64,000 nt of DNA from Candidatus Heimdallarchaeota archaeon (lineage in GTDB: Archaea; Asgardarchaeota; Heimdallarchaeia; Heimdallarchaeales; Heimdallarchaeaceae). Below are positions 53,904 to 62,959 of this stretch, one piece after another; the stretch's first letter is position 1, and every line of letters starts with the position of its first letter. The stretch spans positions 1 through 64,000 of the forward strand of contig JAUVXV010000015.1 in assembly GCA_030603365.1 (NCBI GenBank), in the 5' to 3' direction. The position numbers were made by a program, and so were the translations under genes. The notes under the pieces are model-generated. The model had not been told where the DNA came from. It did not search any database and saw nothing but the letters and a program-made list of their open reading frames with translations.

Positions 53904-56627
53904 TTAATTTAGAGTAAAACCATATCTTCTACTTCTACTTTTAAATGCATCCTCGCCCCCTTCTAAGGAAATTACAGATTTCAAAGTTTCAGGACAATCA
54001 AGATAACCAGTTTGATTAACTTTACCCTTTTTATCACCTAAAGCTTTGATTTCATGTATCAATTCTGAATCAGCTAACACTGGAATGTTGGGATTGTGTG
54101 TAACGAATATTTGTTGAGTATGATATTTCGATTTACTAATAGCATCAATTACTTGTGTAATAAAATAATGATGATCCATTTCTGATTCAGGAGTATCTAT
54201 TATCAAGATTCTAGGATTTGATTTTTGAAGTAGAATTATACTCAAAATAGTGCCACATTTTTCCCCTAGACTAAGTTCTTCTAGCTGTTCATGTTTTAAA
54301 TCTTTCAATAATTGTATTCTAGGCAGGTGGGGCACGGGTTGCATTATAGCATTCATAAAACCTTCATCAATTCTTTTGGTATGAAGAATAGAAACAACTC
54401 TTTTATCCACATTTTTCTCGAGCAACTGAGAGTATTTAGATGTAGAATTTAAATATTCAAACAATTCTAAAGGATGTACAAAAGTTTTTAACAGATTTCT
54501 AAATTTAATTTCTTTGTTTCTAATTTTATATTCATTCCCAGTGAATTTAATAACTAGATTATCAATTACTTCATCCAAATAACGTTTATTACTGAACTCG
54601 ATTCTAATATTGGGCAAATTTTTGCTTATGTACGAAGCAGTTTCATCTCTCTTTTTTTGAATTTTTGAATCAATTTTTATAATTTGTTTTATATTCCTAA
54701 GTATGCCATTTTCTATTTCAATAATTTCCTTGTTTAATTCTTCATACTCAGGAATAAAAGTTTTATTTATTGAAATCAATTCTTCCCTTTTACCATTTAG
54801 ATTATCAACAATTGCACCAACATCATGTGTGGTTTTGTCCAATTTAGATTTGTACTCACTCTCAACCTCATCGTACATCTTTTTCCATTTATCCAACAAA
54901 CCGCTTATTTCATCATGGATTTTAATAGTTAAACTTTCATTTAGTATGCTACGAACTCTCTCTTTCAGCTGATCTATAAATTCGCTATTTTTTACAGAAA
55001 TTTCATTTATTAAATCATTATTCAAAATTGAATCTTTCTCTAAAGTAGGAGTTTTTGGATAAGGTACATCACACATCACAGTAGCTATTTTCTCAAGAAA
55101 TTTTTGTGTGTTTTTTATAAACTTGAATTCTTCTTGCCATTCCTGATAATTTTGGACAAAATCAAATTTAACTAGAGCGGATAGTTCATCAATTCTATCT
55201 TCTAAATTTCCTTTTTGGTTTATTTTTTCTTCTAGGGTTTCAATTTTCTCTTGAATTTCAATAATTTCTTGTATTTTACTTTTAATATATCCACATTCTT
55301 TGTTTCTTAGTTTGAAGAGCTTTTTATCCTCAATATAATCATCAATGAGTTTAAGCTGATCACCGGTTTTCTTAGCTATTTCAACAAGCTCTCCTTGACC
55401 ATAAATTTCTGTTTCTATAAGTGTGCTTAATTTTTCAACTTCTTCACGAATAATACTATCATTGTGCAAGTAAAATAGAATTGTATTTCCTTGATTAGAA
55501 ATATCTTCTACATATGTTCTCTTCACAATGTACAATTTACCATCATTACCGTAAAAATATACATATACTGAGTTACCGTATGATAGAAGATTCATTATCT
55601 TGGATTCATATTCTTTATAACCTATTTCAGTAATCGGTAAATCATTGAATGCAAATTGAATCAGATTAACTAAAGTTGATTTTCCAGCACCTCTACCTCC
55701 AATCAAAACATTAAGATTAGGATGAAAAGCTATCAATTCATCCTCAAAATATCCACCTGAAACATGTACTCCCAAAATTCTTTGTTTAGTTATTGATGGT
55801 GGATCTTGCCTAATTACTCTTAATTTGGGTTCTCTCAGTACTTTCTTTAAGTTTTCAAATGTGGGATTTTGCATTTTTAGAAAAGAGTATCTTGAACCGA
55901 TTTTTCTTTCATCCTCAGATGTATCATCTAATGTATGACAATCTGAACCGAATAAACAAGGTCTATAGAGGAAGTTCAAACCTTCATCAGTTCCATCAAA
56001 GAACTTTGTATCATTTTCATCTCTGATTTCTACAAAGAATGGCAAGTTTTTTATCCTTTCTGCAATCACAACTCTATATGAATCTCGAAATTCGTTTCCA
56101 AAGCCTTTATGACTACTTGAATGAGCTAGAATAGCAATTCCATTTTTATCATTAATTATTTTGATAACTTCAAACAGACCTAAAGGATCAGGTTTAGCAA
56201 CTGCAGTTTTTGGATCACAGTTTTCCTCAATATTAAGAGTTCGAAGAATTGAATTAATCATTGACTCTTCTTCATGTATTGCTATTACATGAACATAAGG
56301 ATGTTGAGAAGAATCAACAAGAGATTTAGGTACGTTGATCTCCACACCTGCTAAGACTAATATTCCATACTTCATTGCTTTCTCTTTAAAAATTTCAAAA
56401 TCCTTAATACAATTATGATCAGTTAGAGCAATTATTTCTAAACCAACATCATTGGCTTTTTTCATAAGCTTTTCAGCGTATTCATCAACAGTCAGATCTG
56501 ATTTAACATCATATGAGTTTAGAGTGTGTATATGTAAATCAGCTTTATAGAATTTAGATGATTTTTCTTCTAAAATACCTAACAAAAGTTCGATATTTGC
56601 TTTAATTCTTTCATCCTCAGATTTCAT
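53904..56627 (-). CDS. PHP-domain plus ABC/SMC-type ATPase (TrlF-like)
   Basis: A 907-residue protein. Residues 25-270 form a PHP phosphoesterase domain: the HIH motif at 32-34 in ADLHIHTLNSYD, ALTDHNC near 68, HSSSHKG near 175 and GSDCHTLDD near 238. An SMC/Rad50-like ATPase follows: Walker A GGRGAGKST near 310, a coiled-coil middle (about 450-740), signature LSLGEKCG near 787 and Walker B ILIIDTPESEMD near 807, then THNPN. This matches the large PHP-plus-AAA family annotated as TrlF, which is found in defence contexts. A nuclease or phosphatase output gated by ATP is inferred. GTGAGGGG precedes the start. Confidence 0.85.
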   Translation of the reverse strand: MKSEDERIKANIELLLGILEEKSSKFYKADLHIHTLNSYDVKSDLTVDEYAEKLMKKANDVGLEIIALTDHNCIKDFEIFKEKAMKYGILVLAGVEINVPKSLVDSSQHPYVHVIAIHEEESMINSILRTLNIEENCDPKTAVAKPDPLGLFEVIKIINDKNGIAILAHSSSHKGFGNEFRDSYRVVIAERIKNLPFFVEIRDENDTKFFDGTDEGLNFLYRPCLFGSDCHTLDDTSEDERKIGSRYSFLKMQNPTFENLKKVLREPKLRVIRQDPPSITKQRILGVHVSGGYFEDELIAFHPNLNVLIGGRGAGKSTLVNLIQFAFNDLPITEIGYKEYESKIMNLLSYGNSVYVYFYGNDGKLYIVKRTYVEDISNQGNTILFYLHNDSIIREEVEKLSTLIETEIYGQGELVEIAKKTGDQLKLIDDYIEDKKLFKLRNKECGYIKSKIQEIIEIQEKIETLEEKINQKGNLEDRIDELSALVKFDFVQNYQEWQEEFKFIKNTQKFLEKIATVMCDVPYPKTPTLEKDSILNNDLINEISVKNSEFIDQLKERVRSILNESLTIKIHDEISGLLDKWKKMYDEVESEYKSKLDKTTHDVGAIVDNLNGKREELISINKTFIPEYEELNKEIIEIENGILRNIKQIIKIDSKIQKKRDETASYISKNLPNIRIEFSNKRYLDEVIDNLVIKFTGNEYKIRNKEIKFRNLLKTFVHPLELFEYLNSTSKYSQLLEKNVDKRVVSILHTKRIDEGFMNAIMQPVPHLPRIQLLKDLKHEQLEELSLGEKCGTILSIILLQKSNPRILIIDTPESEMDHHYFITQVIDAISKSKYHTQQIFVTHNPNIPVLADSELIHEIKALGDKKGKVNQTGYLDCPETLKSVISLEGGEDAFKSRSRRYGFTLN

Positions 56628-56825
56628 TTTTTATTCCCCTCACTTGTATTTTAGTCAAAAAATACTAATATGCAGTATTCATTTTATATATTTAAGTTTT
56701 TTTTACATTTTTAATTAGAAACGTATGTTTTTCGTTATACAGTAAGATATTGACTCTTCCAAGAAAGAGGACAATTTGAGATCATCAATTTTATTTTTTC
56801 GTTTCTAAAGTTCAACAAAATAATA

Positions 56826-57386
56826 TCATAAATGCATTATCTCAAAATCCCATTCTCCTTTCTTTTTATCGGATGGAATTCCTCTTCCTTCTCTATAATA
56901 GTTTTCATACCAACTTCCCTTATAGTTAATAAATCGGTAGAAATCAATATTCCTATCTATACTTAGAAAGTAGACTCTTTTAATGTCATCATCATATCTT
57001 TTTAGATCCTGAAATTTCTTAATATCTTTTTGAGCATCTTCATCTTTTAATTTTGGTAAAAATTTAAACTCAAAAACAAACCAAAATCGGCCTATATCTC
57101 TTGTCCAAATTTCTTCATATTCCCATTCAGAATCTGCTTGTGATTTCATTATCACCAAATCGTAGAAGTAATTATTATCTGGATCTTTATATTGTAGGAA
57201 CATTCTTATTCCCGGATATTTATCAATAAAAGGCCTCAGATAGTGATAAAATGAAGCAATTAAAGTATCTTCATAATACATTATCTTTCTATTCTCCAAA
57301 TCTTCCTTTACTTTTACAGCCCATACTCTTTCAATTTCCTCCTCTAGTTCACTTATGTTAGGATAATCCTTCCTTCTTTCATTCAT
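56826..57386 (-). CDS. Putative PD-(D/E)XK nuclease-like protein
   Basis: A 186-residue soluble protein. The middle has NNYFYDLVIM (Asp76), then FVFEFKFL (Glu106 and Lys108), the D...E-x-K arrangement of PD-(D/E)XK nucleases, preceded by an alpha-helical region with LIASFYHYLRPF. The C-terminus is rich in Tyr and charged residues. The assignment rests on motif spacing only. It is cotranscribed in direction with the PHP-ATPase gene, 198 nt downstream. A strong GAGGAGGTTG ribosome-binding site precedes it. Confidence 0.6.
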   Translation of the reverse strand: MNERRKDYPNISELEEEIERVWAVKVKEDLENRKIMYYEDTLIASFYHYLRPFIDKYPGIRMFLQYKDPDNNYFYDLVIMKSQADSEWEYEEIWTRDIGRFWFVFEFKFLPKLKDEDAQKDIKKFQDLKRYDDDIKRVYFLSIDRNIDFYRFINYKGSWYENYYREGRGIPSDKKKGEWDFEIMHL

Positions 57387-57397
57387 TAAACAACCTC
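57384..57397 (-). promoter_or_regulatory. Shared translation-start leader (copy 1)
   Basis: GAGGTTGTTTAATG, read on the minus strand, spans the ribosome-binding site and start codon of the PD-(D/E)XK-like gene. The same 14 bases occur at the start of the HD-domain gene (62946-62959). Confidence 0.5.
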
Positions 57398-57638
57398 CTC
57401 TGATTGCACGTAATTATTTGACTATACCTTTATTAATATTATGATTAACCTTGCATTAAGGTCTCCTTATTGTAATTTCCTTCTTATAAGAAGAGATGAT
57501 TACTTGCATTATTTTGCAATTACTTCTTTACATATATCTAAAATACGGAATTTTATGTTTTCTTTTATAGATTTTCAGAAAAGGGAAACAAAAAGTTTTA
57601 TTTCTTACCAATTATAATCTAGATATATGGGTGAGAAT

Positions 57639-58694
57639 ATGGATAAAAGATATCAAGTATTTGTTAGTTCAACTTTTGAGGATTTAAAGGAAGAAAGAAG
57701 CGAGATTATTCATGCACTTTTAGAATTAAATTGCATTCCAAGTGGAATGGAATTGTTTCCTGCAGCAAATGAAGATCAATGGACTCTAATAAAACAAGTA
57801 ATTGAAGATTGTGATTATTATATTGTGATAGTTGGAGGAAGATATGGTTCAATAGGAATTGATGGGACAAGTTATACAGAAATGGAATATGATTATGCAG
57901 TAGAATCAGGAAAACCTGTAATTGCTTTTTTACATGAAAATCCGGACAACCTTCCAGTTAGAAAAGTAGATAGAGAAACACAGAAATCAGAAAAATTAAA
58001 CCAGTTCAGATTGAAGCTTAAAGAAAAAGTGTGCAAAACATGGACTAATGCTGAGAATCTGGGAGCTGTAGTTAGCAGAAGTTTAATTAGTTTGATGAAA
58101 ACTCATCCAGCTGTTGGTTGGGTGAGGGGAGATTTAATTCCTGATGAGGACGCAACTAAAGAGATTTTAAATTTAAGAAGAGAAATAGATGAGTTAAATC
58201 AAAGATTATCAGAGTATGAAAAAGAGACAATAACTGATATAGACAACTTATCTAAAGGTGAGGATAAGTTTGATATTATCTATTCATTCAGTGTTACTAG
58301 AGGATTATTAGATGTTTATACTTATGAATATAACAGCGTAGCTGTTAAATGGAATGAGATTTTTGCTGAAATTGCACCTTTGATGATTGCTGAAGCATCT
58401 GAAGAAAAACTTAAGCGGAGAATAAATAAATTTCTGGAAAGAGAACTTAAGCTCAAAATACCTGACGAACTTCTTAGATTGAAAGAAAAGGGGACACTTA
58501 GATTGGGATCCTTCAGAATCATTGATAAAAGCTTTGATTCAATAAAAGTACAATTCCGAGCTTTAGGATTAATAGAAAAAAGCACAAAAAAGCGAAGTGT
58601 TACAGATTTAAATGCATATTGGATTCTCACCAGAACTGGGGACTTATTCATGACACAGCTAATGGCAATAAAAAAAGAAGAACAGCCTCTATGA
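57639..58694 (+). CDS. DUF4062 protein with C-terminal winged-helix-like region
   Basis: A 351-residue protein. Residues 1-130 are a DUF4062 domain (YQVFVSSTFEDLKEERSEI, then GMELFPAANEDQW, YYIVIVGGRYGS, and TEMEYDYAV), a TIR/SIR2-like alpha-beta fold common in defence and STAND proteins. A short coiled coil (about 170-195) and a C-terminal region with winged-helix character (SFRIIDKSFDSIKVQFRALG, ARGLIEK-type) follow. GGTGA at 57630-57634 fits ATG 57639 better than ATG 57627. Its stop lies in the relic of a regulator gene. Confidence 0.8.
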   Translation: MDKRYQVFVSSTFEDLKEERSEIIHALLELNCIPSGMELFPAANEDQWTLIKQVIEDCDYYIVIVGGRYGSIGIDGTSYTEMEYDYAVESGKPVIAFLHENPDNLPVRKVDRETQKSEKLNQFRLKLKEKVCKTWTNAENLGAVVSRSLISLMKTHPAVGWVRGDLIPDEDATKEILNLRREIDELNQRLSEYEKETITDIDNLSKGEDKFDIIYSFSVTRGLLDVYTYEYNSVAVKWNEIFAEIAPLMIAEASEEKLKRRINKFLERELKLKIPDELLRLKEKGTLRLGSFRIIDKSFDSIKVQFRALGLIEKSTKKRSVTDLNAYWILTRTGDLFMTQLMAIKKEEQPL

Positions 58695-58880
58695 TGTTCC
58701 TGAACCTAGCAGAATCAAATTAGAAGAGTTTACTAGTTTAATGGAAATCAGTTCAAGGAAGATCAAATCATTACTATTCAGTGAAAAACCAGAGAATTTG
58801 TTAGAGTGGTAGAAAATTTTTCATTAGATGAGGTCACCGCTGTTCTTCAAATGCTTAATGTAATCAAATTAGCATCAACT
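58687..58880 (+). pseudogene. Frameshifted relic of a regulator gene (paralogue of 21554)
   Basis: From 58687 one frame encodes LYDVPEPS, LEEFTSLMEISSRKIKSLLF and SEKP. After a single-base loss near 58793 the next frame encodes EFVRVVENFSLDEVTAVLQM and LNVIKLASTS. The intact 21554 product has LYDVPDPE, LEQFTNSMMDSSKRITSKLF, EFVQIVEKLSLAEITAVLQT and LSLIDLVSTS in the same order. The N-terminal two thirds are missing. The relic begins inside the last codons of the DUF4062 gene. Confidence 0.85.
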
Positions 58881-58969
58881 TCTTGTTTAGGTAAATTTTC
58901 TTCACTTATGTTAGTTTCTTGTATCTTTTTCTCTTTTCTCTTCTTAGTTTCTTGTTTTTTCACACTCAT
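58847..58969 (-). CDS. Possible small lysine-rich protein
   Basis: A 40-codon frame, MSVKKQETKKRKEKK followed by a Glu/Asn-rich tail, starting at ATG 58969 behind a TTAGGAT stretch. It partly overlaps the regulator relic on the other strand. The low-complexity Lys/Glu composition gives no family and it may not be expressed. Confidence 0.2.
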   Translation of the reverse strand: MSVKKQETKKRKEKKIQETNISEENLPKQEVDANLITLSI

Positions 58970-59110
58970 CTTATCCTAATCCCATTGGAGTTTTACAAAT
59001 ATTAGATATTTAAGTAATATAAAATTTTATTAGCTTTCAAATTCAAAAATAATATCGTAGAACCTTTATTTAAGAAGATATAAATATAGGAGAATTATTT
59101 AATAATATCT

Positions 59111-59122
59111 GTGAGGTTGGTG
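59111..59122 (+). promoter_or_regulatory. Ribosome-binding leader of the STAND gene
   Basis: GTGAGGTTGGTG precedes ATG 59128. Its first nine bases (GTGAGGTTG) are identical to those upstream of the HD gene (62944-62952). Confidence 0.45.
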
Positions 59123-59127
59123 AAGAA

Positions 59128-62100
59128 ATGGACCCAGTATCAACTTATCTAATTCTCACTCTGATGGTTCCAATAATATCGGAATTTTTTGGAGATAAAC
59201 TTTTGAATAGAATATTAGAAAAACTAAAGTCTTTATTTAAGAGATCATCTAAAAACGAGGTTGATTCAGAAAAAATTGAAGAAAAGATGAGTACTTATCT
59301 TAATGATATTTTAGATGAAAACGGAGAAAATTCTCAAGAGTTCAAGAAGATACCTTCTTTCTTGATACATATGGGAGAGACAATATCCAAAGTGATCAAA
59401 CTCTCTGCAGATGAACAAGTCAAACAAATTAGTATTCAAATTTCATCTGAATTTGAAAAACTTGAAGCAAAAACTGAACTACAGTTTAAAGAATTGAAGA
59501 ATCTATTTGAAGAATTCCAATTTAATATACTAAAGTATTCTAAGGATTTAAACGAAATTAACCAAGAGTTAAAAAATCAACTTACCATATTGAGAAAAAA
59601 AATCCAAGAATTTGACACATTAATTTCAAAAGAAAATTTAATTCCTCTAAATTACTATCTAAATAGACAAGAAAGTAGAAGAATGCTAGAAAGGCACCCA
59701 AAATTAATTGGCAGGTCATATGAAATTAATAGATTACTTAATTTTCTAAATAGCAATCAAAACGTAATTTTGATATCAGGTCCAGGAGGAGTTGGAAAAA
59801 CAAGGCTTATACTAGAATTTGCAAAGGAGGTTATGAAGTTAAATTCTTGGAGTGTAAATTTCATTAACCACAATAAGGAATTCAAAGTTCAACATGAGAC
59901 AATTAACAGAGTATTGATTTTGGATGATGCAACTAGGTATGCAGATAAAATGTCTCTTATTGACTATATCATAAACAATTCAAGAATTAATAATATGAAG
60001 TTTATTCTTTTGGATCGAAGTATATTTAGTCAATCCTTGCAATTGGTATTTAAAGAAAAGAATCACAATCTGGAAATTATTAATTTATCAGAAGGTGATG
60101 TAAAAGAATTCTTGGATTGCTATTACAAGGAATTAAATGAGGAAATAAAGAGAGAAATTAGACAAAAATCAAATAACAACTTTGATTTAACAATTCTATT
60201 CGCTGATTTCGCTATTAACAATCTAGATATCTCAGATCCATTAGAAATACTTGAAACCAAATTAGTGAAATATATAAAGGATATTGCTATTAGAAGGAAA
60301 GTAGATGAAATAGATGTTATGACAACATTAAGTTTTATATCACTAATCCGTCCAATTAAAATTGATGATCTTAAATTATTAGCACTCGAATCATCATCTA
60401 TTCTTAAAAATGAAGATATTATTAGTGTTTTATATGATGGTACATCAGATCTTTTAGTTTTGAAGGATGACTATGTAGATTTTATCTTTGATTTTTATTC
60501 AGATTATTTGAATGCAAAACTTATAATCGAGAAGGAAGACATATTTTTACAAAATTTCCATTCTTTGCTTAAAAAACACCCATTAAATCTGACTTTAAAC
60601 ATTTTAGGTTTATCAAGGTTTTTTGATGTAAGAATAGGTATAAAAGTTGTAGAAATTATAGAGAATATTTGGTCTGAATTGAACAAGATTCAAAAAGTTG
60701 AGGTTGACTATTTCTTGTGTTTAGGATTGTTAACATTTTATTCAGAATATTTCGCATTTATTAATATAAACTCATGCTCATTAGATGCATGGTTTATAAA
60801 TTACCAGAATCTATATGATAAGACGAGTGATAGTGAAAATTTAAAAAGACTCCAATTTGAATTCATTTCAATCTTACAAAACTATATCTCTATACATAAA
60901 TCTGAGTATAATTTAGAGAAAATTAAAAGAGCTGTTGATTTTGTTAAAAATCTCTCAGAGGAACAAAAAACACAAGATCTCAATATAATGTATGCAAGAA
61001 GTTTGGTAAACGCTAGTGCTGTAACTAGCTTTCACAGCTTAGTAGATGAAACAAACTACTATATAGAAAAAATCAGAAAATTATACGAAACTAGCAGAGA
61101 CAATCGTATTTTAGAAATCTTTTCTATTTCACTTAGTAATAGAATATTAGATTCTAGTCAAAGAGAAAATGAAACTGAGTTAATTGAATATATGACTGAG
61201 ATTCAGAATTTATTTGAAACTGAAAACAAAGAATATGTATCAATAGGATTAAGCAACTCACTAAATATTTCCTGTGATTTTTATGGCAAAAAAAACAAAT
61301 TTGAGAAACTAGAATTCTATATGAGAAAATTAACAGATTTATCTAATGAATTCGAAACAATGCAGATTAGAAGTTCTTTAAATTCTGTTCTATTAAATTC
61401 AACAGATGATTATGGAAGAAATGGTATGTGGTCAGAATTGGAAAAATCTCTAAATCAACTAGAATTGATATTTGATACCTATCAAGAAGAAGATACACTT
61501 GTTAATTGGATAAAAGGTATAGCTAATTCAATAAAATACTATGGCAAAAATAAAATGTACAATGAAATGACATTAGGATTGAATAAACTTACACAGATTT
61601 ATAAAAAACATAGTTTTATGAATACAGCAGAGTGGATTTCCCATGCTTTATTTAATGCATCTTATCACTATAGTAAAAATATGAGTACAGAACATCTTAA
61701 AGGTATAGTAAAGACCATTTCTTCACTTGCAAATAAATTTGATAATAATGATTTAAGAGAAAAGTATGCAGGAGTACTCTTTAACATAATTAAAACATAC
61801 GGTGAACTCAAGAATTTTAAAAATATGGAAGTCTATTTAGGTGAACTTCATTTTCTTCAAAGTAAATTTCCTTTACAGCCAATAAAGCTATTCTACGTGA
61901 AAGCTTTAGTGGATTGTTTTACCTATTATGCTATGGACTCAAATAATACAAAAGCAAAAGATTGTCTGAAAGAAATTGAAGAAATAAATAAAGTTTTGAA
62001 TAATCATGAAATAAGGGAAAAGTATGGTTTTGTACTTACAAATGCTATACATTTTTATGGAATGAACAAAGAACCGAAAAATATTGAATCAATTATTGAA

Positions 62101-62796
62101 AAACTGAAAATCCTATTTGAATCAAATCCCTCAGGTTTCTTTTTAGAATTTTATTCAAGAGGTCTGTTAAATGTTATCACTCAATTTGGTCAACTAAACG
62201 ATCTGAATAAACTTGATCTGTATTTTGAAGTTTTAAACAACTTATATGATAGTACTGGAAACGACTTTTGTTTAATGGACTTATTATCAGCATATATTAA
62301 TGTGATATTTTCTCTTTCTCAAGAAAGAAATATAGAAAAGATAAAATTGTACCTAAAGAAATTTAAAAAGAAATTCAAAATAGGATACAATGAAGTAATT
62401 GATATGGCTATTGCTAATATATACTTCAATATACTTCCGGTTTTTGATGTTGATCCGGAATTTTTCTTTGTTTTTACAATTAGATTATATAATTTGCGCT
62501 TTCATTTGTTTGAATTTAGTCCTTTATCTCCACAGAATGAGAAGAATGTTTTCATGTTTGAAAAACCAGATAAAGAGCATGCAATAAAGACAATTGAAAA
62601 CAAAATTGTAAACTATGTAAGAAATAAAGTAATCACTTTAATAGAAAGAAATACAGATGAAACAAGAGAAATTCTAAACATTCTCAAGAAAGAAGTAAAG
62701 AATTATCATGATTTCACTATTCTGTTGGATAAGATTATTGAAAAAATTGATGTTAGTCTTCAATCAAAGATCTTTAAGATAATTGATGAATTATAA
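59128..62796 (+). CDS. STAND-type NTPase with a long helical-repeat sensor
   Basis: A 1222-residue protein. Residues 1-25 are hydrophobic (YLILTLMVPIISEFF), suggesting membrane association. Residues 95-170 form a coiled coil. A STAND/AAA NTPase domain spans about 190-480: Walker A GPGGVGKT (218-225), Walker B VLILDD (262-267) and FILLDRS near 293. The remaining 700 residues are about 15 TPR-like helical repeats, each with a short ALxNxxxxYG/YS-type motif (IANSIKYYGKN, LFNASYHYSKN, LFNIIKTYGEL, LTNAIHFYGMN). This is the plan of STAND immune sensors such as Avs: effector, ATPase switch, repeat sensor. The target is unknown. Confidence 0.85.
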   Translation: MDPVSTYLILTLMVPIISEFFGDKLLNRILEKLKSLFKRSSKNEVDSEKIEEKMSTYLNDILDENGENSQEFKKIPSFLIHMGETISKVIKLSADEQVKQISIQISSEFEKLEAKTELQFKELKNLFEEFQFNILKYSKDLNEINQELKNQLTILRKKIQEFDTLISKENLIPLNYYLNRQESRRMLERHPKLIGRSYEINRLLNFLNSNQNVILISGPGGVGKTRLILEFAKEVMKLNSWSVNFINHNKEFKVQHETINRVLILDDATRYADKMSLIDYIINNSRINNMKFILLDRSIFSQSLQLVFKEKNHNLEIINLSEGDVKEFLDCYYKELNEEIKREIRQKSNNNFDLTILFADFAINNLDISDPLEILETKLVKYIKDIAIRRKVDEIDVMTTLSFISLIRPIKIDDLKLLALESSSILKNEDIISVLYDGTSDLLVLKDDYVDFIFDFYSDYLNAKLIIEKEDIFLQNFHSLLKKHPLNLTLNILGLSRFFDVRIGIKVVEIIENIWSELNKIQKVEVDYFLCLGLLTFYSEYFAFININSCSLDAWFINYQNLYDKTSDSENLKRLQFEFISILQNYISIHKSEYNLEKIKRAVDFVKNLSEEQKTQDLNIMYARSLVNASAVTSFHSLVDETNYYIEKIRKLYETSRDNRILEIFSISLSNRILDSSQRENETELIEYMTEIQNLFETENKEYVSIGLSNSLNISCDFYGKKNKFEKLEFYMRKLTDLSNEFETMQIRSSLNSVLLNSTDDYGRNGMWSELEKSLNQLELIFDTYQEEDTLVNWIKGIANSIKYYGKNKMYNEMTLGLNKLTQIYKKHSFMNTAEWISHALFNASYHYSKNMSTEHLKGIVKTISSLANKFDNNDLREKYAGVLFNIIKTYGELKNFKNMEVYLGELHFLQSKFPLQPIKLFYVKALVDCFTYYAMDSNNTKAKDCLKEIEEINKVLNNHEIREKYGFVLTNAIHFYGMNKEPKNIESIIEKLKILFESNPSGFFLEFYSRGLLNVITQFGQLNDLNKLDLYFEVLNNLYDSTGNDFCLMDLLSAYINVIFSLSQERNIEKIKLYLKKFKKKFKIGYNEVIDMAIANIYFNILPVFDVDPEFFFVFTIRLYNLRFHLFEFSPLSPQNEKNVFMFEKPDKEHAIKTIENKIVNYVRNKVITLIERNTDETREILNILKKEVKNYHDFTILLDKIIEKIDVSLQSKIFKIIDEL

Positions 62797-62943
62797 ATTT
62801 GAATTTATTTACGAAAAATCTAATGATGTGACAATCTACTAAATAAATATTATACATTTATTTGTTAAATGAAGCACATTCAAAAAACACTTCTTAATGT
62901 AATATTTTTATAGATATAGTTAATATAATAACTATTACCTGAA

Positions 62944-62959
62944 GTGAGGTTGTTTAATG
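62944..62959 (+). promoter_or_regulatory. Shared translation-start leader (copy 2)
   Basis: GTGAGGTTGTTTAATG contains the ribosome-binding site and ATG of the HD gene. The last 14 bases match the leader at 57384-57397 exactly. Confidence 0.5.

Noticed and set aside
50191..56772. CTTCCAAGAAAGAGG occurs in two intergenic regions (about 50191 and 56757)
   Set aside because: A 15-base match is expected by chance in 64 kb of AT-rich DNA, and no flanking similarity was seen.
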